Positions 16,021-25,930 of a stretch of DNA of 64,000 bases are shown here, one piece after another (position 1 is the stretch's first letter; every line of letters begins with the position of its first letter). Origin of the DNA: JAEUIG01 sp046349775 (GTDB lineage: Bacteria > Planctomycetota > Planctomycetia > Planctomycetales > Planctomycetaceae); NCBI GenBank assembly GCA_046349775.1, contig JAXMBS010000020.1, positions 13,260-77,259 on the forward strand, given 5' to 3'. The notes under the pieces were generated by a model that saw only the letters and a list, made by a program, of their open reading frames with translations, made no database searches and was not told where the DNA came from. The position numbers and the translations under genes were made by a program.

Positions 16021-18159
16021 TCAGCGAATTCGGCGCGGCCCCAAGGCAATCAGCCGGGAGCTGGAAGCGATCAGCAGCCGGTCCCCGGCGATTACCACGT
16101 TTCCGCCCTGCAAACCGGCGGCATCCGCAAGTGGGATGCGGTCGAGCATCTGCCCGGCTGCGGTCTCGACAATGAACAATTCGTCGCGCGTCGGCCAGTA
16201 TACGCGACCGGCCCGTACTGCCCCCCGGCCAAAACCATAACCTTCCGGATCATCAAACCCGAACCTCCATGCGCGGCCATTCTCGACGGCAAACCCCCAC
16301 AGCTGATCGCCGGCGGCGATCAGCCGGCCGGCATCCACTCCCAGGAGTTGATCGATTGGACTTCGCGAGCGGACTGTCCAGAGTTGACGCCCATTGATTG
16401 CGTCGAACGCCGTCAGCGAATCGGCGTCGGACGGTTTTACGAACAGCCGTCCGCCGTGGCAAATGGCGGCATTCGAGGCCTTGCCCCGTCCAGAGCCCGG
16501 CGCCGAGGCGATGTTGCCGTCGTAGCTCACGGCCCAGCGAATGTTGCCGCTCTCCGCCTCGCAGGCGGCCACCAGACCCGCACCCGGTACCACGTATAGC
16601 AGCCCACTGCCCGCCGCCACCACATCGTCGTCGATCCTGTGGTACAGGGCCTGCGGGGACTCGAGCGCCGTGCACAGCCGTCGCTCCCACACTCGCGTCC
16701 CGCTGGCGGCATCCAGACATGCCAGGCCGATTTCGACTTGCGGAGCCGTCCGCCGGACCGCGATGTACACACGCCCGTCCGCCACGACCGGAGCTCCAGA
16801 GAACCGACCGTCGGCGAATTGCAGCAGTTCTTCCGTCGTCACAGACCAGGCCAGACGCCCCTCGACTTGCAGGTCGAAGCATGCCAGCCGCGATGGTGGC
16901 AACGCGGGCGCCCGCGTTGCTGGCGTTGATACGAGCGAACCGGTTCGCACAAAGTAGCGACTGTTCGCAACCGTGCCGATGCATCGGGCCGTGCCGCGGA
17001 TCGGGTAGGCCGACGAGGCGTCGCTGATGGGAGCCTGGTCCAGTGTGCCGTCATCGTCGGGACCGGCCGGCCAACGCGGCGCCCCATCGACCAATCCGAT
17101 TGCGCGTACGGCCGACAGGTCGGCGATCAGCACCGTGTCCCGCCAGATGGAAGGGGTCACATCCGCTGCTTGGACCGGCAACGGACTGCGGCGGCTGCGA
17201 TCACCCGGCGATCCCACTTCGACGGATTCCGGTGGCGCGAGCCAGTCATTCCAGCAGATGACTGACGGTTGCGGCCGTCCGGAGGGCAACTCTCCTTCAG
17301 GCGGGAAAGCGTCGTCCGCCGATGGGCAGATCGGTGGCCGCCAGCCAGAGGATCCCTTCAGCAAGCCAGACAAAGTTGCCGCCAGCGGACCATGAATTCC
17401 AGCAATATCGCCAGCGGTCTCCCCGAACCGGAGCCGGAAGACCTCCAGTTCGCCGGCCGCCCTGTCGCGATCCCCCTGCAACAGCGAACACAACACCAGC
17501 CGTGCGCACAGGTCGGCGGCAGGGATGTCCGCATCGGGATGGCGCAATACCGCAGCCTGCCGGGCGTCGATTTCCACCGGCGCTGGCAATAGCGCCGTCC
17601 ACCAGGCTCGAGCCGCATCGAGATCGCCGCGCTCCAGGGCATCTTCTGCCAGCCAGTCGATAGCGTCATCGCCGTAGCTGCTGGCAAATCCGTCCCGGAC
17701 CACCTGCTGCATCAGGCGGCGATCCCCCCGTTCCTTTGCTTCCTGATACAGCGCCTGCATCGCCGGATCGTTCCGACGGCGATACGCAGCCAGTCCGGCG
17801 TCCGGCAACGACGCCAGGACCAGTGCCGTCGCCAGTTCCATGCTGACCGCATGACCCGGAGCGACTTCGACCAGCGCGTCGGAAAAATCGTTCGTCACCA
17901 GCTCCAGTGCTTTGATGGCCGCACCCCAGTCGCCGGCGGCCACGAACTCCTGCACTCCCGCCAGCCGCTTGGCGGCCGGAAGCGAAACGTCCAGACCGAC
18001 TGGCGTCCGGGCCGGGCTGGCGGGCTGCGCGGCGGCCGACGATCCCGCTGCGGCGATCAGCAGACTCCACGCCCAGACGCGCATGCTGCGAACGGCCGGC
18101 GTCGGCAAAACGATCTGGACCTGCGATCGCGCGCTGCTGAAATGTGGTCGCTTTCTCAT
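16021..18159 (-). CDS. Exported PQQ-like beta-propeller protein
   Basis: About 712 residues from the chosen ATG at 18159. A twin-basic start (MRKRPHF) and a later hydrophobic stretch MRVWAWSLLIAAAGSSAAAQ suggest export. Residues about 60-270 are helical, repeat-like (AAGDWGAAIKALELVTNDFS, ERGDRRLMQQVVRDGFASSY, ERGDLDAARAWW). The remainder is a propeller with blades such as GRVYIAVRRTA, AACEAESGNIRWAVSYDG, ALTAFDAINGRQLWTVRSR and GDQLWGFAVENGRAW. Such proteins are common in planctomycetes and are probably periplasmic scaffolds; no enzyme activity is implied. It follows a small membrane-protein gene by 34 bases. Confidence 0.78.
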   Translation of the reverse strand: MRKRPHFSSARSQVQIVLPTPAVRSMRVWAWSLLIAAAGSSAAAQPASPARTPVGLDVSLPAAKRLAGVQEFVAAGDWGAAIKALELVTNDFSDALVEVAPGHAVSMELATALVLASLPDAGLAAYRRRNDPAMQALYQEAKERGDRRLMQQVVRDGFASSYGDDAIDWLAEDALERGDLDAARAWWTALLPAPVEIDARQAAVLRHPDADIPAADLCARLVLCSLLQGDRDRAAGELEVFRLRFGETAGDIAGIHGPLAATLSGLLKGSSGWRPPICPSADDAFPPEGELPSGRPQPSVICWNDWLAPPESVEVGSPGDRSRRSPLPVQAADVTPSIWRDTVLIADLSAVRAIGLVDGAPRWPAGPDDDGTLDQAPISDASSAYPIRGTARCIGTVANSRYFVRTGSLVSTPATRAPALPPSRLACFDLQVEGRLAWSVTTEELLQFADGRFSGAPVVADGRVYIAVRRTAPQVEIGLACLDAASGTRVWERRLCTALESPQALYHRIDDDVVAAGSGLLYVVPGAGLVAACEAESGNIRWAVSYDGNIASAPGSGRGKASNAAICHGGRLFVKPSDADSLTAFDAINGRQLWTVRSRSPIDQLLGVDAGRLIAAGDQLWGFAVENGRAWRFGFDDPEGYGFGRGAVRAGRVYWPTRDELFIVETAAGQMLDRIPLADAAGLQGGNVVIAGDRLLIASSSRLIALGPRRIR

Positions 18160-18193
18160 TGCCGACCTCGCTTCAGCGGCATTCTCCGTGGCC

Positions 18194-18379
18194 TCACGGC
18201 GCCCGTTCGCGCAACCGGTGCCCCACATAGAACAGCGCAGCGCCGGCAACCGTCAACGCCGGCATCCAGATCAGCGGAAAACCGAAATTGAGTTGCCAGA
18301 TGATCAGCAGCGGCAGGAACACCAGCCCCGCAAACTGCATTACGAATCCCAGCTGATTGCGCATGGCGCTGAGCGACAA
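18194..18379 (-). CDS. Small two-helix membrane protein
   Basis: A 61-residue protein with two hydrophobic segments, FVMQFAGLVFLPLLIIWQL and MPALTVAGAALFYVGHRL. An alternative start is the Met at residue 6. It lies directly upstream of the propeller gene on the same strand and is probably cotranscribed. Function unknown. Confidence 0.6.
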   Translation of the reverse strand: MSLSAMRNQLGFVMQFAGLVFLPLLIIWQLNFGFPLIWMPALTVAGAALFYVGHRLRERAP

Positions 18380-18437
18380 ATCGGCGTGCAGCGGCTCTGT
18401 CAGAGCATCACTCTCCCGAACGGGCGTAAAACGCTGC

Positions 18438-19235
18438 TCACTTCTTCTTCGTAAACTCTTCCGCCTTGACCTTGTAGGGACCGAGCGTCGTCGTCTTGCC
18501 CGCTTCGACCTTGATCGTCACGTCCTTTTTGAACTCGGCGCAATTGATGTAGCCGGGGCGCTCGTGCCAGACGCGGAACGTGTGCTCGCCGACTGGCAGG
18601 TTCTTGATTGCGAACTTCCCGTCGACATCTGTCACGGCGACGTACGGGTGGTCGGTCACGAGCCAGTACGCGAGCATGTGCGGGTGAATGTCGCAGTTGA
18701 CCTTCACCGGAACCCCGGCCAATTCCGACTGCTTCATGTGATACGGCACGCCCTTACGTTCATTGGCCGCAATTGTCAGGTTCTGAGCCGAGTTCTTGAA
18801 CGGGTTCGTATGGGTATTGTGACTGATGGAATCTCCGCTCTTGACCAGCACAGTCTGGTCGGTCCGCACAATCAAGAGGTGCGGAAAGAACCGGCAGCCA
18901 ACCTGATCGAACACGATTTCTTTTTCGGCGCTGGCTTTAAGATCCGGATGGACCGACTTGGGCGCCTTGCGGATATACAGGCAGATATTCGCGATCCCCT
19001 TGTTTTCAGGATTGATGACCAGGGAATCGTCCGGAACTTCATTCGCGGCACAGACTTTGGAATCCTTAACGGCCGGATCTCCCTTGGCGACGATCGGCTT
19101 GTGAACCGGGATCTCCCCTTCCAGGACGAACTGCCCCTCGATATTCCCCCACTCGTCAGCAGCTATCGCGAATCCGGCCCACGTCAGGGATGTCGCCGCA
19201 ATCGCCGCAATGACGCAGAACTGCACGAACTTCAT
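18438..19235 (-). CDS. Exported cupredoxin/carboxypeptidase-regulatory-like protein
   Basis: A 265-residue protein with a signal peptide (VQFCVIAAIAATSLTWAG, cleavage after AIA). The mature part starts EWGNIEGQFVLEG and includes VCAANEVPDDSLVINPENKG, ANICLYIRKAP and a candidate copper-type segment VKVNCDIHPHMLAYWLV. The C-terminal domain DGKFAIKNLPVGEHTFRVWH is carboxypeptidase-regulatory-like. Planctomycetes encode many such proteins, often annotated as methylamine-utilisation-like. Whether it binds copper is not proven; one Cys and several His are correctly placed. Confidence 0.75.
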   Translation of the reverse strand: MKFVQFCVIAAIAATSLTWAGFAIAADEWGNIEGQFVLEGEIPVHKPIVAKGDPAVKDSKVCAANEVPDDSLVINPENKGIANICLYIRKAPKSVHPDLKASAEKEIVFDQVGCRFFPHLLIVRTDQTVLVKSGDSISHNTHTNPFKNSAQNLTIAANERKGVPYHMKQSELAGVPVKVNCDIHPHMLAYWLVTDHPYVAVTDVDGKFAIKNLPVGEHTFRVWHERPGYINCAEFKKDVTIKVEAGKTTTLGPYKVKAEEFTKKK

Positions 19236-19497
19236 TATCAGACTCCCGAGGATAAACTGGCGTGACGCCGACGCAATGGTGCGTGTACGGCGCGTGACAC
19301 GTGGGACGGCACTCTGCCGCGCCGATCAAAGATATCCCTCGTTATGGGGGAATGCGAGAGCCATTCGGGGCTGAGAACAGCCTCTCCCGTTGGCGGGAAG
19401 CGTGCGTCAGCGCGCAGGAACGGCCAACAACAGCGGACCGGTTGCCACGGCAAAAGAACCGCCACGCGCCACAAACGACCCCAGCGGCGGGAACGCG

Positions 19498-19662
19498 CTA
19501 CTTTTCGAGCACTGCAAACGGGCTCAGCTTCTGCACCTTGGTGCGGATCGCCGCCCGGTCGGCCTCGGTCTTCGCGGCCGAAAACTTGCCGCGCAGTTTC
19601 TTCAGTTTCTCACGCCGCGCCCGGCGACGCGCGATTTCACGCTGACGTTCGATCCGACCCAT
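19498..19662 (-). CDS. Small basic conserved protein (DUF6800-like)
   Basis: A 54-residue ORF beginning MGRIERQREIARRRARREKL and ending LSPFAVLEK with a TAG stop. It is highly basic and helical (KLKKLRGKFSAAKTEAD). I recognise this sequence type as a short protein conserved across planctomycetes; it is too short for routine ORF calling. Its charge suggests nucleic-acid or ribosome binding, but that is speculation. Confidence 0.75.
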   Translation of the reverse strand: MGRIERQREIARRRARREKLKKLRGKFSAAKTEADRAAIRTKVQKLSPFAVLEK

Positions 19663-20025
19663 ACAGACTCACATTGCTCATCGAAAGGGGGGGATGCCCC
19701 GCTGAAAACCATGACAGGCAGGGATGTTACCGCACGGCACGTGAGGCGTCAAACGGCCGCAACCTTGGCCAAAGTCAGCATCCAGAACACTCGACGCGTT
19801 CCGCACGACTGGACCGGTCAATCATGCCGCTTCCGCAAATCAGCCCGATTTCGGATTGCTGTTCCCAACGCCGGGGTCGAAAATGCCTATAGATCGACCA
19901 CGACTTGCAGTGATTTTGAGGTTTCGACGTACACGCGGCACGACGTCCGACGGAGTTCCGAAGAGGCACTGTGGTCGACGTCCGCTGACGGCGCTGCCGC
20001 AACACTTGTTTCAGGGAGCGCTCCC
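19663..20025. other. Intergenic region between divergent genes
   Basis: About 360 bases between the small basic protein and a plus-strand secreted protein. Two promoters are expected. A candidate ribosome site GGGAGCG precedes the ATG at 20026. No RNA gene seen. Confidence 0.4.
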
Positions 20026-20400
20026 ATGAACAGAATTCTGTGTTGGACTTTGGCGGCAACAGCAGTAGGGATGTTCGGAACGACAGCGGCGCGGGCCGAT
20101 CATCGGGTCAGATGGCAGTCGCAGTACGTGTGTCCCTGCCCGCAAGCGACGCAGCCAGCTGCGGCGGCGACTCAGGCAGCGCCGCCGGCGGCGCCGGCGA
20201 ACGGCGTCACTCAGCAGAGCCGGTCGGTACAGCCTCAGGCGACGACAATGCCCCCACCGGTTCCGCCGCGCGCGGCCATCACCTATCGCAGCTACTCAAT
20301 GGCGCCGCGGGCTTCGACCTGGAACGTGCCGGCCGACGCTCCGCTGTATAACCCGAGTCGGCGGCTCCGCCCGTCGAACCGATTAATGGGCACGCGGTAA
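20026..20400 (+). CDS. Small secreted Ala/Pro-rich protein
   Basis: A 124-residue protein starting MNRILCWTLAATAVGMFGTT, a signal peptide with cleavage likely after ARA. The mature protein has VCPCPQ, an Ala/Pro-rich low-complexity middle (QPAAAATQAAPPAAPA) and a C-terminal YRSYSMAPRASTWNVPADAP. The open frame extends upstream to 19390, but the signal peptide fixes this start. Function unknown; the type is common in planctomycetes. Confidence 0.65.
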   Translation: MNRILCWTLAATAVGMFGTTAARADHRVRWQSQYVCPCPQATQPAAAATQAAPPAAPANGVTQQSRSVQPQATTMPPPVPPRAAITYRSYSMAPRASTWNVPADAPLYNPSRRLRPSNRLMGTR

Positions 20401-20473
20401 TTGTGAGGTGCGCAACAGTCCGGCTGGTCAGTTCCCGTGCGATGCACAGGCTGAGATTGACCGGCCGGGCTGC

Positions 20474-21355
20474 TTAGCGAATTGCGACCGGCGTGGCTGC
20501 GTCTCGCCGCAGACTCGCGATCCAGCGCCGCTCCCATTCCGCTGCGCCGCCATCAAAGCCGTACGTCTCACGCAGCGCTGATGCATAACCGCTGGTCGCA
20601 ACGAGATCGGCGAAATCCAGCAGTTTTTCGCGTCCGTCAAGCGACTCCAGGTAAGCGATCAGCGAGCGATGCACGGCGTACCGCACGTTCGCATCAATCC
20701 GATGCACGCCTCTGTCTGCCAGAAAATCCTGCAACGGGGGCAGCGTTCCCCTCGTCAGAGATTCCGCGAGCACCGCCTGCCGCTGCTCTCGAAGTTCCGC
20801 CGCCTCGGACAACATCGCCAACCCCTCGTTCAGCCACTCGGGAATCGGCGCGGTTGCGAAACGTTCCGCCAGCAGGACGTGCGTCAACTCGTGCGGCAGC
20901 GCATTTTCACGCCAATCGGCCGCGTCGGCCCGGAGATCAATCCGCCGAAATACGACTCGCCCGTCGTCGACCGTCACCGTCGTGCAACCTACGGACTGAT
21001 CTTCGCTGGAACCACCCAGTTCGCGCAAGTAGTCGGCTTGCGCGACATGGACGACGACCGCGCACTTGGGATGCCAGGCGACAAGTTCGTCATCGATCTT
21101 CCATTCGACCGCCAGTCCGGCCAGCACCTTTTCGCAGTGAGCGGCGGCATTCGCGGCAAAATGCCGTGAGTCCCGGCTCCAGACGCTGAAGTGGGCGGTC
21201 TCGGCGACGGACCAATCGCCACGCGACGAGCACTCGGAGGTGCGGCAATGCTGGCACGCACACGCGCTCACGGCGGCAACCGGCTGCTCGGCATAGGCGC
21301 CGGGAACCGTCGCCAGGAGCAGAATACCGATTGCCAGGACGGCCGTGGATCGCAT
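20474..21355 (-). CDS. Secreted HExxH metalloprotease-like protein
   Basis: From the ATG at 21355 the protein (293 residues) starts with a signal peptide (MRSTAVLAIGILLLATVPGA). It holds a Cys cluster CACQHCRTSEC, then a peptidase_MA-like domain: HFSVWSRDS, ENALPHELTHVLLAERF with the zinc motif HELTH, and IPEWLNEGLAMLSE with the third ligand Glu. The C-terminal part YAVHRSLIAYLESLDGREKL is typical of DUF1570-type gluzincins. It is probably a periplasmic or secreted peptidase; substrate unknown. Another in-frame Met lies eight residues upstream. Confidence 0.82.
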   Translation of the reverse strand: MRSTAVLAIGILLLATVPGAYAEQPVAAVSACACQHCRTSECSSRGDWSVAETAHFSVWSRDSRHFAANAAAHCEKVLAGLAVEWKIDDELVAWHPKCAVVVHVAQADYLRELGGSSEDQSVGCTTVTVDDGRVVFRRIDLRADAADWRENALPHELTHVLLAERFATAPIPEWLNEGLAMLSEAAELREQRQAVLAESLTRGTLPPLQDFLADRGVHRIDANVRYAVHRSLIAYLESLDGREKLLDFADLVATSGYASALRETYGFDGGAAEWERRWIASLRRDAATPVAIR

Positions 21356-21821
21356 CGTTGATGGCTTAAGCGTTTGCAAATCCGAATGGAGTGCAAACGC
21401 CTAATTCAACGCGCGTGCCGATCCCGGAGAAACGTTGTCTCGAAGACAATAAACCGCTGCGTAACACGCTCTGCTGACAGCCTTTACGGTAACTGGCCCA
21501 AGATGATCGGCTGTCAAACTGCGGGAGTGGACTGCCCGCCTTGTCAGCATCGCTCGCTGATTTGCGATGCGAATCGTGCCAGTCGCATCGGGCCAGGTTC
21601 AACATCCCGGCGACCTCTGTGGCCTGCCAGGATGTCGAGAAGCGGTGTCCCGGACGGTTCAACGGACCGTGTTGCAGGCGGCAGCCGTCGCGTTCAGAAA
21701 CTTCCGGGACACTTGTGGCGATCAATCGAAACGGCACGAAAACGACGACACCCCGGATGCTGTCAGCAACCGGGGTGTTCGAACTCAAACTGTTCTCAAT
21801 CGATCACGACGACTTGGTGAG
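21356..21821. other. Intergenic region with a 9-bp dyad
   Basis: About 460 bases with no supported gene. GCGTTTGCA (21370-21378) and TGCAAACGC (21392-21400) form a perfect inverted repeat 15-45 bases upstream of the protease start, a candidate operator or hairpin for that gene. The rest shows nothing recognisable. Confidence 0.4.
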
Positions 21822-23104
21822 TCAGCGGGGCACACCCGCGGCCGTCATGAAGTCTTCGGCCAGCTGCCGCCGCAGACCGCCCGACTTCTGGTACTGATAG
21901 ACCCAGTAGTCGAGTTCTTCCTGCGTCGGCTTCTTGCCGAGGATCGATTCGCTGAGCAGCTCGACATAGCGCTGGTCATCCTGCTGGCAGCGATTCCAGA
22001 CCTTTTCGTTTGCGGCCATGTCAGCCTGTACGTCAAACAGCGTCCGCCCGCGCTCCGTGACCTGTGCCGTCCACAGGGGCATCTCCTGCGGGGTCGGGTC
22101 GCGACCGAAGTACGTGCGGAAGTAGCTGATGATCTGCTGCTCGATCTGGCTCCGCGCGTCGGTGGCAGCCGTCTGCGGATCGGTGGCCCGCTGGACTTCC
22201 AGCGCCGCCGTCTGCGGACGACCGTTCGTCAGCACTGCGTACTGCTGAATTGTCGTATACAGCGGGACGCCATTGGCAGTGATCGTCGCCGTGACGACGA
22301 AGTTCCGGCGCGGATTGATGTCGAGCGGGTCATACTCGACCGCGAACTGAATCGGAATCTGTCGAAAGTCGTTAATTTCAGCGCCCCCAGGACGAGGCCG
22401 GACGTGCTGCCCGGCAATGACGCCTCGCGCAGTTCCACCAGTGCCACCGCGTTCGGCGGGAGCACGTACCTGTTGCGATAAGCGATTGTGCCGGTGATCA
22501 GTGCCAGACGTGACTCGAGCTGGATCGGCAGGTTCACCACCGTGCGGCTGCGACTGTCCAGCACCAGCAACATGCAATTGCCCTGAGAGTCTGCGCGCAA
22601 TTCGAATTCGTTGCCGCAATCGTACTGCTGGCCGTTGACGATACCGACCTGATAGCCCGCGACGTTAACGATCACGTCGTTTGGTTCCAGGCCGGCGCGA
22701 TCGGCCGGCGAATTCGGGGCGGTCCGCAAGATTTTCACGCCGATGTTGGTGTCCTGCGAATACACACCGAGCCGCCAGCGTGGCCCGCGAGAGGGCATGT
22801 TCGGCGTCCCTGGCGTCGTCAGCAATTGCGGCGTGATTCCGCCGGGGGGCAGGGTTCCGGGTGGGTACGTGCCGGGCGTCACCGACAGCCGGTCGCGTGC
22901 AAACGGCGGCAGCCCGGTCGTATCCGTCCCGGGCACCCCGGGAATCAGCGACGGGTCGGCGGGGCCGGATGGCACGATGAACGCCGTGGTGGACGGACTG
23001 TTCGTCGTCCCAGCTCGGCTGGGGTCGACGCCATAGGCCCTGTGGCCGATGCTGGCGAAGCCGAAAGCGGCCAACACCAGAATGGGAGACAGCATCCTGG
23101 ACAT
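21822..23104 (-). CDS. Exported PDZ plus YbaY-like protein (one frameshift)
   Basis: The start MSRMLSPILVLAAFGFASIG is a signal peptide, followed by a Pro/Gly/Thr-rich linker. Residues about 110-150 form a PDZ core: VKILRTAPNSPADRAGLEPN, DVIVNVAGYQVGIVNGQQYD. Then comes a YbaY/META-like domain: ALITGTIAYRNRYVLPPNAV, ALVELREASLPG. Near 22385 the frame changes and continues DFRQIPIQFAVEYDPLDINP and VVTATITANGVPLYTTIQQY. The C-terminus has a helical DUF4214-like segment, YVELLSESILGKKPTQEELD and YWVYQYQKSGGLRRQLAEDF. Total about 427 residues. Probably periplasmic; function unknown. Confidence 0.72.
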
Positions 23105-23217
23105 GTGAAGGGTCCTTCCTGGATTTCAAGCCGCCGGTGTCGCTATCGATCGAGGCGGCGATGTTGTTCGAGTGAACGGAAGTCGCGAATCAATCCCAAT
23201 CGAATTTCGGATTCTTC

Positions 23218-24214
23218 CTACTTGATCGCCCCCAGCCCCACGGCATCGAGCGCCAGGTTGGCCGGACGCGCGCCGATCGGGTGCATCCCCGCGCGGATCA
23301 CGTCTTCCTGACCAAAGCGGCTGAACACGTACTTGAGGAATTCGGCCTGCAGCTCCGGCAGCGGCTCGCCCGGAGTCTGGTCCATCACAAGCTGCAATGG
23401 CCGGATCAACGGATACTTGCCGCGCGTGGCTTCGACAGAATCGGCGGCGACGAACGGCTGGCCGTCCTGCATCGCGAGCGGCACCATTCGCACGCCCGGG
23501 TCGCTGTACGACGTGCCCGCGAAGCCGATGGCGTTCGGCGTTTTCGGGAATTTCCCGCAGCATCTCGGTGTTATCGAGGATTTCCTTCATGTCCGGGCGG
23601 AACTGCCGCCCCCCAGGACGGCTTCCTGGAAGAACACCTGCACGCCGGTCGCCTGGCGACGCCCGGAAGACCGCGATCGGCTTCGTGGCCCAATCGCCGG
23701 TCAGTCCGACACGTCTCCAGGTCGCCGCCGACTTCGCAGCCCTCGCGCTTCAGCGTGGACGAGAAGATCGCGTCCAGATCCTGATCGTCAGCCCCTTCAC
23801 CGGGTTATCTTTGTTGACGAAGATCGCGATGCTCTCAAACATCGGAGTCAGCAACGTCGGCGGATGCCCGTGCTTTTCGTTGAACGCCATCGCTTCGCTC
23901 TGCAGCATCGTCCGGCTCAGCAGGCCGAACTGCGCCTCTCCGGCGGTCACGGCATGCACGGCTTCGACCGCCCCCTTGACCTGCACGTCGATCTCGACCT
24001 CCGGGTGATAATTCCGGAAGCCTTCGACCCACACGGTGGCCACTTGGGACATCGTGTACGATCCGGTCAGTGTCAGCTTGCCGCTGAGCTTTTCTCCGGC
24101 CCGGTACGGCTGCAGACTGGGATCGAGTGGCGACTGGGCTGCAGCGGGACGGGCGGCTGCCTGCAGCGTGCAGGCCACCGCTGTGACGAGCATTAGCAAT
24201 CCTGGCTTTCGCAT
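23218..24214 (-). CDS. PstS-like phosphate-binding protein (frameshifted)
   Basis: From the ATG at 24214 a signal peptide (MRKPGLLMLVTAVACTLQAA) leads to LTLTGSYTMSQVATVWVEGF, EVEIDVQVKGAVEAV, GEAQFGLLSRTML and ESIAIFVNKDNPVKGLT, the pattern of PstS-type substrate-binding proteins. The frame breaks near 23770 and again between 23500 and 23720; NTEMLREIP is in another frame. The end GVRMVPLAMQDGQPFVAADS, GKYPLIRPLQLVMDQTPGEP, GMHPIGARPANLALDAVGLG is again clean. It probably binds phosphate in the periplasm, but no pst transporter genes are adjacent, so an orphan or regulatory role is possible. Confidence 0.75.
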
Positions 24215-24450
24215 CGCAGTGTTCCTCCTTGGGTCATGGGACCGGGCTGGCAGCCGCCGAGTGACGACTCCCGCGATAGCGTTCCGCCCCCCAGATCGGC
24301 GGAAAATGCGCATTCCGGTCCCTCAGCGGGGGCGGAAGTATAGAGTGATCTTGCAAAACGAGGGAATACCGGTTTTGCAAACAGTCCTTTGTCCATCGTC
24401 AATGGTCCCTTGCAGGTAACCATGGACAATGGACCAGAAATCACCTGGCA

Positions 24451-25212
24451 TTGATTGAAGATGATTGTTCGCACCGGCCCCACGTCTGGTTGCTGATCTC
24501 GCAGATTGAGCATGCCCGAATCGCTGCGGAAATCGCGGCCGTCTGGCGCCTGCCGACGCTGTTGATGGACTTGGCAGATGACTTCCAGTTTGCGGTCCAA
24601 CATCACGACGACGGCTGGGCTCAATGGGATTCGGCTCCAACCGTTAATGAACACGGCCGTCCGGCAAGTGATTTCATGGGCATGCCGATGCCGGTGGCAA
24701 CCAATATCTGGTCCGCATCGATCAATATCACGGTTCAGCACTCCCATTGGGCCGGACTCTGGGTCAGCCGGCACTTCTGCTACCCGGCGGAACTGGCCAT
24801 TGAGCATCGTGAGTCTGAGGCCGATCTTGCGGCCGCGCGTCGGTTCCTGGCCATGCAATTCGTCGCCCAGCGACGCTGGCGCGCGCAACTCGGCGTGGAA
24901 CCGGACTCATTGATCGAGTTGCTGGGGCTGCATGGAGTGCAGTTCTTTGACCGACTGAGTCTGTGGCTGTGTTGCGCCGAACGGACTCAGCCGCAGGAGT
25001 TCGTCGATCCCGAGGACGACAGGACTCGCTGGACCCCGGTTTCTTCGGCGGAGGTTCGCATTGAGTCGGCGGCGTTCATGGCTCAAAAGCTGCAACTTGC
25101 CGCTCCAGCGACAGTCATTCCGCAGCAGTTGTACGCCGACGATGCGGAACTCCGTGCAACCATCGCCGCCGGACAACGCACTATGCTCGCCTGGACTCTG
25201 TCGGCCTGCTGA
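24451..25212 (+). CDS. DUF3891 family protein
   Basis: A 253-residue protein: HVWLLISQIEHARIAAEIAA, FAVQHHDDGWAQWDSAP, NIWSASINITVQHSHWAGLW, then FLAMQFVAQRRWRAQLG and DRLSLWLCCAE. This is the DUF3891 pattern with several conserved His residues (HHDDGW, HSHW). DUF3891 is a helical family of unknown function that looks like an HD/DinB-type metal-binding bundle. The usual N-terminus begins MIVR; an ATG at 24461 reads MIVRTG in another frame, so a one-base slip near 24478 may hide the true start. The TTG at 24451 is the in-frame alternative. Confidence 0.72.
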   Translation: MIEDDCSHRPHVWLLISQIEHARIAAEIAAVWRLPTLLMDLADDFQFAVQHHDDGWAQWDSAPTVNEHGRPASDFMGMPMPVATNIWSASINITVQHSHWAGLWVSRHFCYPAELAIEHRESEADLAAARRFLAMQFVAQRRWRAQLGVEPDSLIELLGLHGVQFFDRLSLWLCCAERTQPQEFVDPEDDRTRWTPVSSAEVRIESAAFMAQKLQLAAPATVIPQQLYADDAELRATIAAGQRTMLAWTLSAC

Positions 25213-25278
25213 TGTGTCCGTGGCAAGAGCGGCATGCCTTCCGCGAATCCGTGTGACACGCCCTTCGCACGTCGGGGT

Positions 25279-25309
25279 GGCACGCCCTTCCCACAGCGAA
25301 GGGCGTGGC
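25279..25309. terminator. Hairpin between convergent genes
   Basis: GGCACGCCCTTC pairs with GAAGGGCGTGGC over 11 of 12 positions around a 7-base loop, between genes ending at 25212 (plus) and 25397 (minus). A related unit CACGCCCTTCGCACG sits just upstream, so it may also be a dispersed repeat. Confidence 0.5.
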
Positions 25310-25396
25310 GCATCGCGCGCGACATACCCAAATCTGTGGCGATGGATCAGATCTTCCACCGCACGGCCGATTCCCAGAATCGCGCGACAACCGCGT

Positions 25397-25930
25397 TTAG
25401 AGCAAATTCAGCTTCTTCGGCCGCGTCTGCGGCGGCTGGCAGCACGCATCGCACAACCCCTGCACCTCCAGACGGTGTCCCTCCATCCGGAATCCATGCT
25501 GCCGGGCGATCTCTGCCAGCATATCGTTGATCGCCTCATTCTCGAACTCGATCAGTGTGCCGCACTTCCGACACACCAGGTGATCGTGCTGCGGATAGCC
25601 GTAATCGTGCTCGAAGATTTCGCGATCATCCTGCCGTACGACTCGGCGGATCAGCCCGGCCTCCACCAGCAGGTTCAGCGAGCGATAGATCGTGGATCGC
25701 GACACGCGCCGTACACCGCGGCTGCGGGCGAGCCGCTCGATCAGTGTGTCCGCGTCGAAATGCTCGTGCGAACTGAAAATCTCCTCCACGATGATCGAGC
25801 GTTCGGCGCGTCATCCGCAGCCCCTTCGATTCGAGGAACTCGCGGTACTTCTCCGCAGCGCGCGGATTTCGGCCACGCCGATCGGCGACAAAGAATCCGG
25901 GGGAGCAGGCAGCGAGCCAACGGCACTCAT
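25397..25930 (-). CDS. Fur-family metalloregulator (two frameshifts at the N-terminus)
   Basis: The clean part (25397-25789) reads HEHFDADTLIERLARSRG, SRSTIYRSLNLLVEAGLIRR (winged helix) and HDHLVCRKCGTLIEFE, the Fur metal site, then LCDACC. Two frame changes upstream restore EKYREFLESKGLRMTRAERS and a start at the ATG in 25928-25930. The family senses iron, zinc or peroxide and represses transcription; C-x-x-C pairs imply a structural zinc. Which of Fur, Zur or PerR this is cannot be told from sequence alone. The gene converges on the DUF3891 gene. Confidence 0.82.
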
